Source: Prosapia bicincta
Taxonomy: Eukaryota; Arthropoda; Insecta; Hemiptera; Cercopidae
Length of the DNA: 64,000 nucleotides
Assembly: GCA_036971475.1 (NCBI GenBank)
Contig: JBAIZL010000005.1
Location: 62,904,655-62,968,654 of the forward strand
Direction of reading: 5' to 3'
Shown here: in pieces, positions 1-15,900 of the stretch
Layout: every line of letters starts with the position of its first letter
How positions within the stretch are numbered: position 1 is the stretch's first letter
Position numbers and translations under genes: made by a program
Notes under the pieces: model-generated
What the model was told of the DNA's origin: nothing
What the model saw: the letters and a program-made list of their open reading frames with translations, nothing else
Databases searched by the model: none

Positions 1-2803
1 TTGTGTTTTGTTATATAGTTTGACAATTATTGTGCTTTGTTATATAGGTTGACAGTTATTGTGTTTTGTTATATAGTTTGACAATTATTGTGTTTTTTTA
101 TATAGGTTGACAGTTATTGTGTTTTGTAATATAGATTGACAATTATTGTGTTTTGTTATATAGTTTGACAATTATTGTGTTTTGTTATATAGTTTGACAA
201 TTATTGTGTTTTGTTATATAGGTTGACAGTTATTGTGTTTTGTTATATAGTTTGACAATTATTGTGCTTTGTTATATAGGTTGACAGTTATTGTGTTTTG
301 TTATATAGTTTGACAATTATTGCGTTTTTTTATATAGATTGACAGTTATTGTGTTTTGTAATATAGATTGACAATTATTGTGTTTTGTTATATAGTTTGA
401 CAATTATTGTGTTTTGTTATATAGGTTGACAGTTATTGTGTTTTGTTATATAGTTTGACAATTATTGTGTTTTGTTATATAGGTTGACAGTTATTAGGTT
501 TTGTTATATAGGTTGACAATTATTGTGTTTTGTTATATAGGTTGACAGTTATTGTGTTTTGTTATATAGTTTGACAATTATTGTGTTTTGTTATATAGGT
601 TGACAGTTATTGTGTTTTGTTATATAGTTTGACAATTATTGTGTTTTGTTATATAGGTTGACAGTTATTGTGTTTTGTTATATAGTTTGACAATTATTGT
701 GTTTTGTTATATAGGTTGACAGTTATTGTGTTTTGTTATATAGTTTGACAATTATTGTGTTTTGTTATATAGGTTGACAGTTATTGTGTTTTGTTATATA
801 GTTTGACAATTATTGTGTTTTGTTATATAGGTTGACAGTTATTAGGTTTTGTTATATAGGTTGACAATTATTGTGTTTTGTTATATAGGTTGACAATTAT
901 TGTGTTTTGTTATATAGGTTGACAGTTATTGTGTTTTGTTATATAGTTTGACAATTATTGTGTTTTGTTATATAGGTTGACAGTTATTGTGTTTTGTAAT
1001 ATAGATTGACAGTTATTGTGTTTTGTTATATAGTTTGACAATTATTGTGTTTTGTTATATAGGTTGACAATTATTGTGTTTTGTTATATAGGTTGACAAT
1101 TATTGTGTTTTGTTATATAGTTTGACAATTATTGTGTTTTGTTATATAGGTTGACAGTTATTGTGTTTTGTTACATAGTTTGACAATTATTGTGTTTTGT
1201 TATATAGGTTGACAGTTATTGTGTTTTGTTATATAGTTTGACAATTATTGTGTTTTGTTATATAGGTTGACAGTTATTGTGTTTTGTTATATAGTTTGAC
1301 AATTATTGTGTTTTGTTATATAGGTTGACAGTTATTAGGTTTTGTTATATAGGTTGACAATTATTGTGTTTTGTTATATAGGTTGACAATTATTGTGTTT
1401 TGTTATATAGGTTGACAGTTATTGTGTTTTGTTATATAGTTTGACAATTATTGTGTTTTGTTATATAGGTTGACAGTTATTGTGTTTTGTTATATAGTTT
1501 GACAATTATTGTGTTTTGTTATATAGGTTGACAGTTATTGTGTTTTGTTATATAGTTTGACAATTATTGTGTTTTTTTATATAGGTTGACAGTTATTGTG
1601 TTTTGTAATATAGATTGACAATTATTGCGTTTTGTTATATAGGTTGACAGTTATTGTGTTTTGTTATATAGTTTGACAATTATTGTGTTTTGTTATATAG
1701 GTTGACAGTTATTAGGTTTTGTTATATAGGTTGACAATTATTGTGTTTTGTTATATACGTTGACAATTATTGTGTTTTGTTATATAGGTTGACAATTATT
1801 GTGTTTTGTTATATACGTTGACAATTATTGTGTTTTGTAATATAGATTGACAGTTATTAGGTTTTGTTATATAGGTTGACAGTTATTGTGTTTTGTTATA
1901 TAGGTTGACAATTATTGTGTTTTGTTATATAGTTTGACAATTATTGTGTTTTGTTATATAGGTTGACAGTTATTGTGTTTTGTTATATAGTTTGACAATT
2001 ATTGTGTTTTGTTATATAGGTTGACAGTTATTAGGTTTTGTTATATAGGTTGACAGTTATTGTGTTTTGTTATATAGTTTGACAATTATTGTGTTTTGTT
2101 ATATAGGTTGACAGTTATTGTGTTTTGTTATATAGTTTGACAATTATTGTGTTTTGTTATATAGGTTGACAGTTATTAGGTTTTGTTATATAGTTTGACA
2201 ATTATTGTGTTTTGTTATATAGGTTGACAGTTATTGTGTTTTGTTATATAGTTTGACAATTATTGTGTTTTGTTATATAGGTTGACAGTTATTGTGTTTT
2301 GTTATATAGTTTGACAATTATTGTGTTTTTTTATATAGGTTGACAGTTATTGTGTTTTGTAATATAGATTGACAATTATTGTGTTTTGTTATATAGGTTG
2401 ACATTTATTGTGTTTTGTTATATAGTTTGACAATTATTGTGTTTTGTTATATAGGTTGACAGTTATTAGGTTTTGTTATATAGGTTGACAATTATTGTGT
2501 TTTGTTATATAGTTTGACAATTATTGTGTTTTGTTATATAGGTTGACAATTATTGTGTTTTGTTATATAGTTTGACAATTATTGTGTTTTGTTATATAGG
2601 TTGACAGTTATTGTGTTTTGTTATATAGGTTGACAGTTATTGTGTTTTGTTATATAGTTTGACAATTATTGTGTTTTGTTATATAGGTTGACAGTTATTG
2701 TGTTTTGTAATATAGATTGACAGTTATTATGTTTTGTTATATAGGTTGACAGTTATTGTGTTTTGTTATATAGGTCGACAATTATTGTGTTTTGTTATAT
2801 AGG
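1..2803. repeat. 29-bp satellite array, about 96 copies
   Basis: The tract is made of 29-bp units without interruption and starts before the window. Two unit types alternate over much of the array: one contains TTTGACAATTATTG and the other GTTGACAGTTATTG, both followed by TGTTTTGTTATATAG. The working unit is therefore often a 58-bp A/B dimer. Minor variants recur at irregular spacing, for example TTATTAGGTTTTG and TTTTGTAATATAG, which suggests higher-order duplication. The last unit ends at about 2803 and is followed by unrelated sequence. No open reading frame or gene signal is seen in it. Confidence 0.97.
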
Positions 2804-3959
2804 ATATCTTTGTTGATGTTTTCAATGGACATCGGTACTTCTATTCTATAAACCATTGATCTGAACACAACATATTTATTTCAGATAAGTTGTTTTAAGT
2901 ATTGCGTGTGTTAATTTTCTTTAGATATTGAAGACCTGTTTTTATGCAGCTCTAAAACGGGTGGAAATAACATTTTGTCAACCGCAAAATTTTAAAATAA
3001 AAAAATGTAATAGACATTTCCATTGTGAGGTTATAACTCACTTTTTGTTTAATGTATCCTTTGTCTTCCCCTAGTTAATTTTTTTCAGCTATAATTTGTG
3101 CATTAATTTTCTTCCTCCTTTCCCGCTAATAATAGCCCTGGTTTTGTTTTAAAAATATTCTTCGCTATTGTTCTCGGATGTTATTTCAGTATCGCTTAAA
3201 TAGAGGAGCGTTGTATAACTACGCTTGCTTACAGATCGCGTCTCTTGGTAATAAACAATTCCTCACCGTCTGTTGATAAAATCAGAGAATTGTATTTTCT
3301 TCATAAAAACAAAATATAAAATTATTAATACTCAAAAGTAAACTCTACATATATTATTAAATTTGTATCCTTGTTGGTTGTTTACAATAAAAACTGTCTG
3401 AATTGATAAATCATATGTTATATTGCGAAGTTATAAATAATGTTTCCTAGATTCACTACATATCTCGTAGGGGTTTGTCCTAATATTTTAATATTGGGCA
3501 AAATTTAAGAAATATTAAAACACTTTAAATTAAAAGCAGAAAATATAGGGCATATGCAAAGATAAGTGATGAATTAATATTTACAAAAGCATTTTTATTT
3601 GTAAATACTATGAACTGTAGTAATGTTACATAAATTCTCTCATCCATTAAAATTCAATATTAAAATTATTAAAATTCACATGCTATTAAAATACCATGCG
3701 CATCTGTATGGATCTAGGAAAACAATCCATGCTTAATAACGCCTATTTCAAAACCTCTCTGTTTTAAAGTAACTTTATGTTTAAATTATTAATCTCTGCC
3801 TTTTAATATTGTGTGATAATTTTTATAGAGACATCGTTATAGAGAATGCTTACTTACTTTAGCTCTTATTTGCTCAGTAGCCCATTAAGCCATTACTACC
3901 CGTTTTAAAGGACTATTCAAAATATTATAGTGTAATTGAAAAATAAAAACATGTTATTG
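2804..3959. other. Single-copy AT-rich spacer between two satellites
   Basis: About 1.15 kb of AT-rich DNA separates the 29-bp array from the 117-bp array. I see no coding region with recognisable homology, no RNA gene and no clear transposon end. It may be the remnant of the DNA in which both arrays grew. Confidence 0.6.
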
Positions 3960-6900
3960 ACTTTATATTTCGTACCGTATTATATGTTTTATGTGCTTTT
4001 TCTACAGCACATACAAGAAATATCTAAAGCTAATTGAACTATTAAAGATTTTATAGAGTTATCGAATGATAAAAATGTTTTAATAAATTTATATTTCGTA
4101 CCGTTTTATGTGCTTTTTCTACAGCACATACAAGAAATATCTAAAGCCAATTGAACTATTAAAGATTTTATAGAGTTATCGAATGATAAAAGCGTTGTAA
4201 TAAATTTATATTTCGTACCGTTTTATGTGCTTTTTCTACAGCGCATACAATAAATATCTAAAGCCAATTGAACTATTAAAGATTTTATAGAGTTATCGAA
4301 TGATAAAAGCGTTGTAATAAATTTATATTTCGTACCGTTTTATTTGCTTTTTCTACAGCGCATACAATAAATATCTAAAGCCATTTGAACTATTAAAGAT
4401 TTTATAGAGTTATCGAATGATAAAAGCGTTGTAATAAATTTATATTTCGTACCGTTTTATGTGCTTTTTCTACAGCGCATACAATAAATATCTAAAGCCA
4501 ATTGAACTATTAAAGATTTTATAGAGTTATCGAATGATAAAAGCGTTGTAATAAATTTATATTTCGTGCCGTTTTATGTGCTTTTTCTACAGCGCATACA
4601 ATAAATATCTAAAGCCATTTGAACTATTAAAGATTTTATAGAGTTATCGAATGATAAAAGCGTTGTAATAAATTTATATTTCGTACCGTTTTATGTGCTT
4701 TTTCTACAGCGCATACAATAAATATCTAAAGCCAATTGAACTATTAAAGATTTTATAGAGTTATCGAATGATAAAAGCGTTGTAATAAATTTATATTTCG
4801 TGCCGTTTTATGTGCTTTTTCTACAGCGCATACAATAAATATCTAAAGCCATTTGAACTATTAAAGATTAAGAGTTATCGAATGATAAAAACGTTGTAAT
4901 AAATTTATATTTCGTACCGTTTTATGTGCTTTTTCTACAGCACATACAATAAATATGTAAAGCCAGTTGAACTATTAAAGATTTTATAGAGTTATCGAAT
5001 GATAAAAATGTTTTAATAAATTTATATTTCGTACCGTTTTATGTGCTTTTTCTACAGCACATACAAGAAATATCTAAAGCCAATTGAAGTATTTAAGATT
5101 TTATAGAGTTATCGAATGATAAAAGCGTTGTAATAAATTTATATTTCGTACCGTTTTATGTGCTTTTTCTACAGCGCATACAATAAATATCTAAAGCCAA
5201 TTGAACTATTAAAGATTTTATAGAGTTATCGAATGATAAAAGCGTTGTAATAAATTTATATTTCGTACCGTTTTATTTGCTTTTTCTACAGCGCATACAA
5301 TAAATATCTAAAGCCATTTGAACTATTAAAGATTTTATAGAGTTATCGAATGATAAAAGCGTTGTAATAAATTTATATTTCGTACCGTTTTATGTGCTTT
5401 TTCTACAGCGCATACAATAAATATCTAAAGCCAATTGAACTATTAAAGATTTAATAGAGTTATCGAATGATAAAAGCGTTGTAATAAATTTATATTTCGT
5501 ACCGTTTTATGTGCTTTTTCTACAGCGCATACAATAAATATCTAAAGCCATTTGAACTATTAAAGATTTTATAGAGTTATCGAATGATAAAAGCGTTGTA
5601 ATAAATTTATATTTCGTACCGTTTTATGTGCTTTTTCTACAGCGCATACAATAAATATCTAAAGCCAATTGAACTATTAAAGTTTTTATAGAGTTATCGA
5701 ATGATAAAAGCGTTGTAATAAATTTATATTTCGTGCCGTTTTATGTGCTTTTTCTACAGCGCATACAATAAATATCTAAAGCCATTTGAACTATTAAAGA
5801 TTTTATAGAGTTATCGAATGATAAAAACGTTGTAATAAATTTATATTTCGTACCGTTTTATTTGCTTTTTCTACAGCACATACAATAAATATCTAAAGCC
5901 ATTTGAACTATTAAAGATTTTATAGAGTTATCGAATGATAAAAACGTTGTAATAAATTTATATTTCGTACCGTTTTATGTGCTTTTTCTACAGCACATAC
6001 AATAAATATCTAAAGCCAATTGAACTATTAAAGATTTTATAGAGTTATCGAATGATAAAAGCGTTGTAATAAATTTATATTTCGTACCGTTTTATTTGCT
6101 TTTTCTACAGCGCATACAATAAATATCTAAAGCCAATTGAACTATTAAAGATTTTATAGAGTTATCGAATGATAAAAGCGTTGTAATAAATTTATATTTC
6201 GTACCGTTTTATTTGCTTTTTCTACAGCGCATACAATAAATATCTAAAGCCATTTGAACTATTAAAGATTTTATAGAGTTATCGAATGATAAAAGCGTTG
6301 TAATAAATTTATATTTCGTACCGTTTTATGTGCTTTTTCTACAGCGCATACAATAAATATCTAAAGCCAATTGAACTATTAAAGATTTTATAGAGTTATC
6401 GAATGATAAAAGCGTTGTAATAAATTTATATTTCGTGCCGTTTTATGTGCTTTTTCTACAGCGCATACAATAAATATCTAAAGCCATTTGAACTATTAAA
6501 GATTTTATAGAGTTATCGAATGATAAAAGCGTTGTAATAAATTTATATTTCGTACCGTTTTATGTGCTTTTTCTACAGCGCATACAATAAATATCTAAAG
6601 CCAATTGAACTATTAAAGATTTTATAGAGTTATCGAATGATAAAAGCGTTGTAATAAATTTATATTTCGTGCCGTTTTATGTGCTTTTTCTACAGCGCAT
6701 ACAATAAATATCTAAAGCCATTTGAACTATTAAAGATTTTATAGAGTTATCGAATGATAAAAACGTTGTAATAAATTTATATTTCGTACCGTTTTATGTG
6801 CTTTTTCTACAGCACTTACAATAAATATCTAAAGCCATTTGAACTATTAAAGATTTTATAGAGTTATCGAATGATAAAAACGTTGTAATAAATTTATATT

Positions 6901-9900
6901 TCGTACCGTTTTATGTGCTTTTTCTACAGCACATACAATAAATATCTAAAGCCAATTGAACTATTAAAGATTTTATAGAGTTATCGAATGATAAAAGCGT
7001 TGTAATAAATTTATATTTCGTACCGTTTTATTTGCTTTTTCTACAGCGCATACAATAAATATCTAAAGCCAATTGAACTATTAAAGATTTTATAGAGTTA
7101 TCGAATGATAAAAGCGTTGTAATAAATTTATATTTCGTACCGTTTTATTTGCTTTTTCTACAGCGCATACAATAAATATCTAAAGCCATTTGAACTATTA
7201 AAGATTTTATAGAGTTATCGAATGATAAAAGCGTTGTAATAAATTTATATTTCGTACCGTTTTATTTGCTTTTTCTACAGCGCATACAATAAATATCTAA
7301 AGCCATTTGAACTATTAAAGATTTTATAGAGTTATCGAATGATAAAAGCGTTGTAATAAATTTATATTTCGTACCGTTTTATGTGCTTTTTCTACAGCAC
7401 ATACAATAAATATCTAAAGCCAATTGAACTATTAAAGATTTTATAGAGTTATCGAATGATAAAAGCATTGTAATAAATTTATATTTCGTACCGTTTTATT
7501 TGCTTTTTCTACAGCGCATACAATAAATATCTAAAGCCAATTGAACTATTAAAGATTTTATAAAGTTATCGAATGATAAAAGCGTTGTTATAAATTTATA
7601 TTTCGTACCGTTTTATTTGCTTTTTCTACAGCGCATACAATAAATATCTAAAGCCATTTGAACTATTAAAGATTTTATAGAGTTATCGAATGATAAAAGC
7701 GTTGTAATAAATTTATATTTCGTACCGTTTTATTTGCTTTTTCTACAGCGCATACAATAAATATCTAAAGCCATTTGAACTATTAAAGATTTTATAGAGT
7801 TATCGAATGATAAAAGCGTTGTAATAAATTTATATTTCGTACCGTTTTATGTGCTTTTTCTACAACACATACAAGAAATATGTAAAGCCAATTGAACTAT
7901 TAAAGATTTTATAGAGTTATCGAATGATAAAAGCGTTGTAATAAATTTATATTTCGTGCCGTTTTATGTGCTTTTTCTACAGCGCATACAATAAATATCT
8001 AAAGCCATTTGAACTATTAAAGATTTTATAGAGTTATCGAATGATAAAAGCGTTGTAATAAATTTATATTTCGTACCGTTTTATTTGCTTTTTCTACAGC
8101 GCATACAATAAATATCTAAAGCCATTTGAACTATTAAAGATTTTATAGAGTTATCGAATGATAAAAGCGTTGTAATAAATTTATATTTCGTACCGTTTTA
8201 TGTGCTTTTTCTACAGCGCATACAATAAATATCTAAAGCCAATTGAACTATTAAAGATTTTATAGAGTTATCGAATGATAAAAGCGTTGTAATAAATTTA
8301 TATTTCGTGCCGTTTTATGTGCTTTTTCTACAGCGCATACAATAAATATCTAAAGCCATTTGAACTATTAAAGATTTTATAGAGTTATCGAATGATAAAA
8401 GCGTTGTAATAAATTTATATTTCGTACCGTTTTATTTGCTTTTTCTACAGCGCATACAATAAATATCTAAAGCCATTTGAACTATTAAAGATTTTATAGA
8501 GTTATCGAATGATAAAAGCGTTGTAATAAATTTATATTTCGTACCGTTTTATGTGCTTTTTCTACAGCGCATACAATAAATATCTAAAGCCAATTGAACT
8601 ATTAAAGATTTTATAGAGTTATCGAATGATAAAAGCGTTGTAATAAATTTATATTTCGTGCCGTTTTATGTGCTTTTTCTACAGCGCATACAATAAATAT
8701 CTAAAGCCATTTGAACTATTAAAGATTTTATAGAGTTATAGAATGATAAAAGCGTTGTAATAAATTTATATTTCGTACCGTTTTATGTGCTTTTTCTACA
8801 ACACATACAATAAATATCTAAAGCCAATTGAACTATTAAAGATTTTATAGAGTTATCGAATGATAAAAATGTTTTAATAAATTTATATTTCGTACCGTTT
8901 TATGGGCTTTTTCTACAGCACATACAAGAAATATCTAAAGCCATTTGAACTATTAAAGATTTTATAGAGTTATCGAATGATAAAAGCGTTGTAATAAATT
9001 TATATTTCGTACCGTTTTATTTGCTTTTTCTACAGCGCATACAATAAATATCTAAAGCCATTTGAACTATTAAAGATTTTATAGAGTTATCGAATGATAA
9101 AAGCGTTGTAATAAATTTATATTTCGTACCGTTTTATGTGCTTTTTCTACAGCACATACAATAAATATCTAAAGCCAATTGAACTATTAAAGATTTTATA
9201 GAGTTATCGAATGATAAAAGCATTGTAATAAATTTATATTTCGTACCGTTTTATTTGCTTTTTCTACAGCGCATACAATAAATATCTAAAGCCAATTGAA
9301 CTATTAAAGATTTTATAAAGTTATCGAATGATAAAAGCGTTGTTATAAATTTATATTTCGTACCGTTTTATGTGCTTTTTCTACAACACATACAAGAAAT
9401 ATGTAAAGCCAATTGAACTATTAAAGATTTTATAGAGTTATCGAATGATAAAAGCGTTGTAATAAATTTATATTTCGTGCCGTTTTATGTGCTTTTTCTA
9501 CAGCGCATACAATAAATATCTAAAGCCATTTGAACTATTAAAGATTTTATAGAGTTATCGAATGATAAAAGCGTTGTAATAAATTTATATTTCGTACCGT
9601 TTTATTTGCTTTTTCTACAGCGCATACAATAAATATCTAAAGCCATTTGAACTATTAAAGATTTTATAGAGTTATCGAATGATAAAAGCGTTGTAATAAA
9701 TTTATATTTCGTACCGTTTTATGTGCTTTTTCTACAGCGCATACAATAAATATCTAAAGCCAATTGAACTATTAAAGATTTTATAGAGTTATCGAATGAT
9801 AAAAGCGTTGTAATAAATTTATATTTCGTGCCGTTTTATGTGCTTTTTCTACAGCGCATACAATAAATATCTAAAGCCATTTGAACTATTAAAGATTTTA

Positions 9901-12900
9901 TAGAGTTATCGAATGATAAAAGCGTTGTAATAAATTTATATTTCGTACCGTTTTATTTGCTTTTTCTACAGCGCATACAATAAATATCTAAAGCCATTTG
10001 AACTATTAAAGATTTTATAGAGTTATCGAATGATAAAAGCGTTGTAATAAATTTATATTTCGTACCGTTTTATGTGCTTTTTCTACAGCGCATACAATAA
10101 ATATCTAAAGCCAATTGAACTATTAAAGATTTTATAGAGTTATCGAATGATAAAAGCGTTGTAATAAATTTATATTTCGTGCCGTTTTATGTGCTTTTTC
10201 TACAGCGCATACAATAAATATCTAAAGCCATTTGAACTATTAAAGATTTTATAGAGTTATAGAATGATAAAAGCGTTGTAATAAATTTATATTTCGTACC
10301 GTTTTATGTGCTTTTTCTACAACACATACAATAAATATCTAAAGCCAATTGAACTATTAAAGATTTTATAGAGTTATCGAATGATAAAAATGTTTTAATA
10401 AATTTATATTTCGTACCGTTTTATGGGCTTTTTCTACAGCACATACAAGAAATATGTAAAGCCAATTGAACTATTAAACATTTTATAGAGTTATAGAATG
10501 ATAAAAATGTTTTAATAAATTTATATTTCGTACCGTTTTATGTGCTTTTTCTACAGCACATACAAGAAATATCTAAACCCAATTGAACTATAAAGATTTT
10601 ATAGAGTTACCGAATGATAAAAGCGTTGTAATAAATTTATATTTCGTACCGTTTTATGGGCTTTTTCTACAGCACATACAAGATATATCTAAACCCAATT
10701 GAACTATTAAAGATTTTATAGAGTTATCGAATGTTAAAAGCGTTGTAATAAATTTATATTTCGTACCGTTTTATTTGCTTTTTCTGCAGCACATACAATA
10801 AATATCTAAAGCCAATTGAACTATTAAAGATTTTATAGAGTTATCGAATGATAAAAGCGTTGTAATAAATTTATATTTCGTACCGTTTTATGTGCTTTTT
10901 CTACAGCACATACAAGAAATATCTAAAGCCAATTGAACTATTAAAGATTTTATAGAGTTGTTGAATGGTAAAAGCGTTGTAATAAATTTATATTTCGTAC
11001 CGTTTTATGCGCTTTTTCTACAGCACATACAAGAAATATCTAAAGCCAATTGAACTATTAAAGATTTTATAGAGTTATCGAATGATAAAAATGTTTTAAT
11101 AAATTTATATTTCGTACCGTTTTATGTGCTTTTTCTACAGCACATACAAGAAATATCTAAAGCCAATTGAACTATTAAAGATTTAATAGAGTTATCGAAT
11201 GATAAAAGCGTTGTAATAAATTTATATTTCGTACCGTTTTATGGGCTTTTTCTACAGCACATACAAGATATATCTAAACCCAATTGAACTATTAAAGATT
11301 TTATAGAGTTATCGAATGATAAAAATGTTTTAATAAATTTATATTTCGTACCGTTTTATGTGCTTTTTCTACAGCACATACAATAAATATCTAAAGCCAA
11401 TTGAACTATTAAAGATTTTATAGAGTTATTGAATGATAAAAGCGTTGTAATAAATTTATATTTCGTACCGTCTTATGTGCTTTTTCTACAGCACATACAA
11501 TAAATATCTAAAGCCAATTGAACTATTAAAGATTTTATAGAGTTATCGAATGTTAAAAGCGTTGTAATAAATTTATATTTCGTACCGTTTTATTTGCTTT
11601 TTCTGCAGCACATACAATAAATATCTAAAGCCAATTGAACTATTAAAGATTTTATAGAGTTATCGAATGATAAAAGCGTTGTAATAAATTTATATTTCGT
11701 ACCGTTTTATGTGCTTTTTCTACAGCACATACAAGAAATATCTAAAGCCAATTGAACTATTAAAGATTTTATAGAGTTGTTGAATGATAAAAGCGTTGTA
11801 ATAAATTTATATTTCGTACCGTTTTATGCGCTTTTTCTACAGCACATACAAGAAATATCTAAAGCCAATTGAACTATTAAAGATTTTATAGAGTTATCGA
11901 ATGATAAAAATGTTTTAATAAATTTATATTTCGTACCGTTTTATGTGCTTTTTCTACAGCACATACAAGAAATATCTAAAGCCAATTGAACTAATAAAGA
12001 TTTAATAGAGTTATCGAATGATAAAAGCGTTGTAATAAATTTATATTTCGTACCGTTTTATGCGCTTTTTCTACAACACATACAAGAAATATCTAAAGCC
12101 AATTGAACTATTAAAGATTTTATAGAGTTATCGAATGATAAAAGCGTTGTAATAAATTTATATTTCGTGCCGTTTTATGTGCTTTTTCTACAGCGCATAC
12201 AATAAATATCTAAAGCCATTTGAACTATTAAAGATTTTATAGAGTTATCGAATGATAAAAGCGTTGTAATAAATTTATATTTCGTACCGTTTTATGTGCT
12301 TTTTCTACAGCGCATACAATAAATATCTAAAGCCAATTGAACTATTAAAGATTTTATAGAGTTATCGAATGATAAAAGCGTTGTAATAAATTTATATTTC
12401 GTACCGTTTTATGTGATTTTTCTACAGCGCATACAATAAATATCTAAAGCCAATTGAACTATTAAAGATTTTATAGAGTTATCGAATGATAAAAGCGTTG
12501 TAATAAATTTATATTTCGTACCGTTTTATTTGCTTTTTCTACAGCGCATACAATAAATATCTAAAGCCATTTGAACTATTAAAGATTTTATAGAGTTATC
12601 GAATGATAAAAGCGTTGTAATAAATTTATATTTCGTACCGTTTTATGTGCTTTTTCTACAACACATACAAGAAATATGTAAAGCCAATTGAACTATTAAA
12701 GATTTTATAGAGTTATCGAATGATAAAAGCGTTGTAATAAATTTATATTTCGTGCCGTTTTATGTGCTTTTTCTACAGCGCATACAATAAATATCTAAAG
12801 CCATTTGAACTATTAAAGATTTTATAGAGTTATCGAATGATAAAAGCGTTGTAATAAATTTATATTTCGTACCGTTTTATTTGCTTTTTCTACAGCGCAT

Positions 12901-15900
12901 ACAATAAATATCTAAAGCCATTTGAACAATTAAAGATTTTATAGAGTTATCGAATGATAAAAGCGTTGTAATAAATTTATATTTCGTACCGTTTTATGTG
13001 CTTTTTCTACAGCGCATACAATAAATATCTAAAGCCAATTGAACTATTAAAGATTTTATAGAGTTATCGAATGATAAAAGCGTTGTAATAAATTTATATT
13101 TCGTGCCGTTTTATGTGCTTTTTCTACAGCGCATACAATAAATATCTAAAGCCATTTGAACTATTAAAGATTTTATAGAGTTATCGAATGATAAAAGCGT
13201 TGTAATAAATTTATATTTCGTACCGTTTTATTTGCTTTTTCTACAGCGCATACAATAAATATCTAAAGCCATTTGAACTATTAAAGATTTTATAGAGTTA
13301 TCGAATGATAAAAGCGTTGTAATAAATTTATATTTCGTACCGTTTTATGTGCTTTTTCTACAGCGCATACAATAAATATCTAAAGCCAATTGAACTATTA
13401 AAGATTTTATAGAGTTATCGAATGATAAAAGCGTTGTAATAAATTTATATTTCGTGCCGTTTTATGTGCTTTTTCTACAGCGCATACAATAAATATCTAA
13501 AGCCATTTGAACTATTAAAGATTTTATAGAGTTATAGAATGATAAAAGCGTTGTAATAAATTTATATTTCGTACCGTTTTATGTGCTTTTTCTACAACAC
13601 ATACAATAAATATCTAAAGCCAATTGAACTATTAAAGATTTTATAGAGTTATCGAATGATAAAAATGTTATAATAAATTTATATTTCGTACCGTTTTATG
13701 GGCTTTTTCTACAGCACATACAAGAAATATGTAAAGCCAATTGAACTATTAAACATTTTATAGAGTTATAGAATGATAAAAATGTTTTAATAAATTTATA
13801 TTTCGTACCGTTTTATGTGCTTTTTCTACAGCACATACAAGAAATATCTAAACCCAATTGAACTATAAAGATTTTATAGAGTTATCGAATGATAAAAGCG
13901 TTGTAATAAATTTATATTTCGTACCGTTTTATGGGCTTTTTCTACAGCACATACAAGATATATCTAAACCCAATTGAACTATTAAAGATTTTATAGAGTT
14001 ATCGAATGATAAAAATGTTTTAATAAATTTATATTTCGTACCGTTTTATGTGCTTTTTCTACAGCACATACAATAAATATCTAAAGCCAATTGAACTATT
14101 AAAGATTTTATAGAGTTATCGAATGATAAAAGCGTTGTAATAAATTTATATTTCGTACCGTCTTATGTGCTTTTTCTACAGCACATACAATTAATATCTA
14201 AGGGATATTGAACTATTAAAGATTTTATAGAGTTATCGAATGATAAAAATGTTTTAATAAATTTATATTTCGTACCGTTTTATGGGCTTTTTCTACAGCA
14301 CATACAAGAAAAATGTAAAGCCAATTGAACTATTAAAGATTTTATAGAGTTATAGAATGATAAAAATGTTTTAATAAATTTATATTTCGTACCGTTTTAT
14401 GTGCTTTTTCTACAGCACATACAATAAATATCTAAAGCCAATTGAACTATTAAAGATTTTATAGAGTTATCGAATGATAAAAGCGTTGTAATAAATTTAT
14501 ATTTCGTACCGTCTTATGTGCTTTTTCTACAGCACATACAATAAATATCTAAAGCCAATTGAACTATTAAAGATTTTATAGAGTTATCGAATGTTAAAAG
14601 CGTTGTAATAAATTTATATTTCGTACCGTTTTATTTGCTTTTTCTGCAGCACATACAATAAATATCTAAAGCCAATTGAACTATTAAAGATTTTATAGAG
14701 TTGTTGAATGATAAAAGCGTTGTAATAAATTTATATTTCGTACCGTTTTATGCGCTTTTTCTACAGCACATACAAGAAATATCTAAAGCCAATTGAACTA
14801 TTAAAGATTTTATAGAGTTATCGAATGATAAAAATGTTTTAATAAATTTATATTTCGTACCGTTTTATGTGCTTTTTCTACAGCACATACAAGAAATATC
14901 TAAAGCCAATTGAACTATTAAAGATTTAATAGAGTTATCGAATGATAAAAGCGTTGTAATAAATTTATATTTCGTACCGTTTTATGCGCTTTTTCTACAA
15001 CACATACAAGAAATATCTAAAGCCAATTGAACTATTAAAGATTTTATAGAGTTATCGAATGATAAAAGCGTTGTAATAAATTTATATTTCGTACCGTTTT
15101 ATTTGCTTTTTCTACAGCGCATACAATAAATATCTAAAGCCATTTGAACTATTAAAGATTTTATAGAGTTATCGAATGATAAAAGCGTTGTAATAAATTT
15201 ATATTTCGTACCGTTTTATGTGCTTTTTCTACAGCGCATACAATAAATATCTAAAGCCAATTGAACTATTAAAGATTTTATAGAGTTATCGAATGATAAA
15301 AGCGTTGTAATAAATTTATATTTCGTGCCGTTTTATGTGCTTTTTCTACAGCACATACAATAAATATCTAAAGCCATTTGAACTATTAAAGATTTTTATA
15401 GAGTTATCGAATGATAAAAGCGTTGTAATAAATTTATATTTCGTACCGTTTTATGTGCTTTTTCTACAGCGCATACAATAAATATCTAAAGCCAATTGAA
15501 CTATTAAAGATTTTATAGAGTTATCGAATGATAAAAGCGTTGTAATAAATTTATATTTCGTGCCGTTTTATGTGCTTTTTCTACAGCGCATACAATAAAT
15601 ATCTAAAGCCATTTGAACTATTAAAGATTTTATAGAGTTATCGAATGATAAAAACGTTGTAATAAATTTATATTTCGTACCGTTTTATTTGCTTTTTCTA
15701 CAGCACATACAATAAATATCTAAAGCCATTTGAACTATTAAAGATTTTATAGAGTTATCGAATGATAAAAACGTTGTAATAAATTTATATTTCGTACCGT
15801 TTTATGTGCTTTTTCTACAGCACATACAATAAATATCTAAAGCCAATTGAACTATTAAAGATTTTATAGAGTTATCGAATGATAAAAATGTTATAATAAA

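Noticed and set aside
1..2803. TTGACA followed 15-16 bases later by TATATA in each 29-bp unit, like a bacterial -35/-10 promoter
   Set aside because: The context is a eukaryotic satellite; the match is a by-product of AT-rich repeats and no bacterial gene follows.
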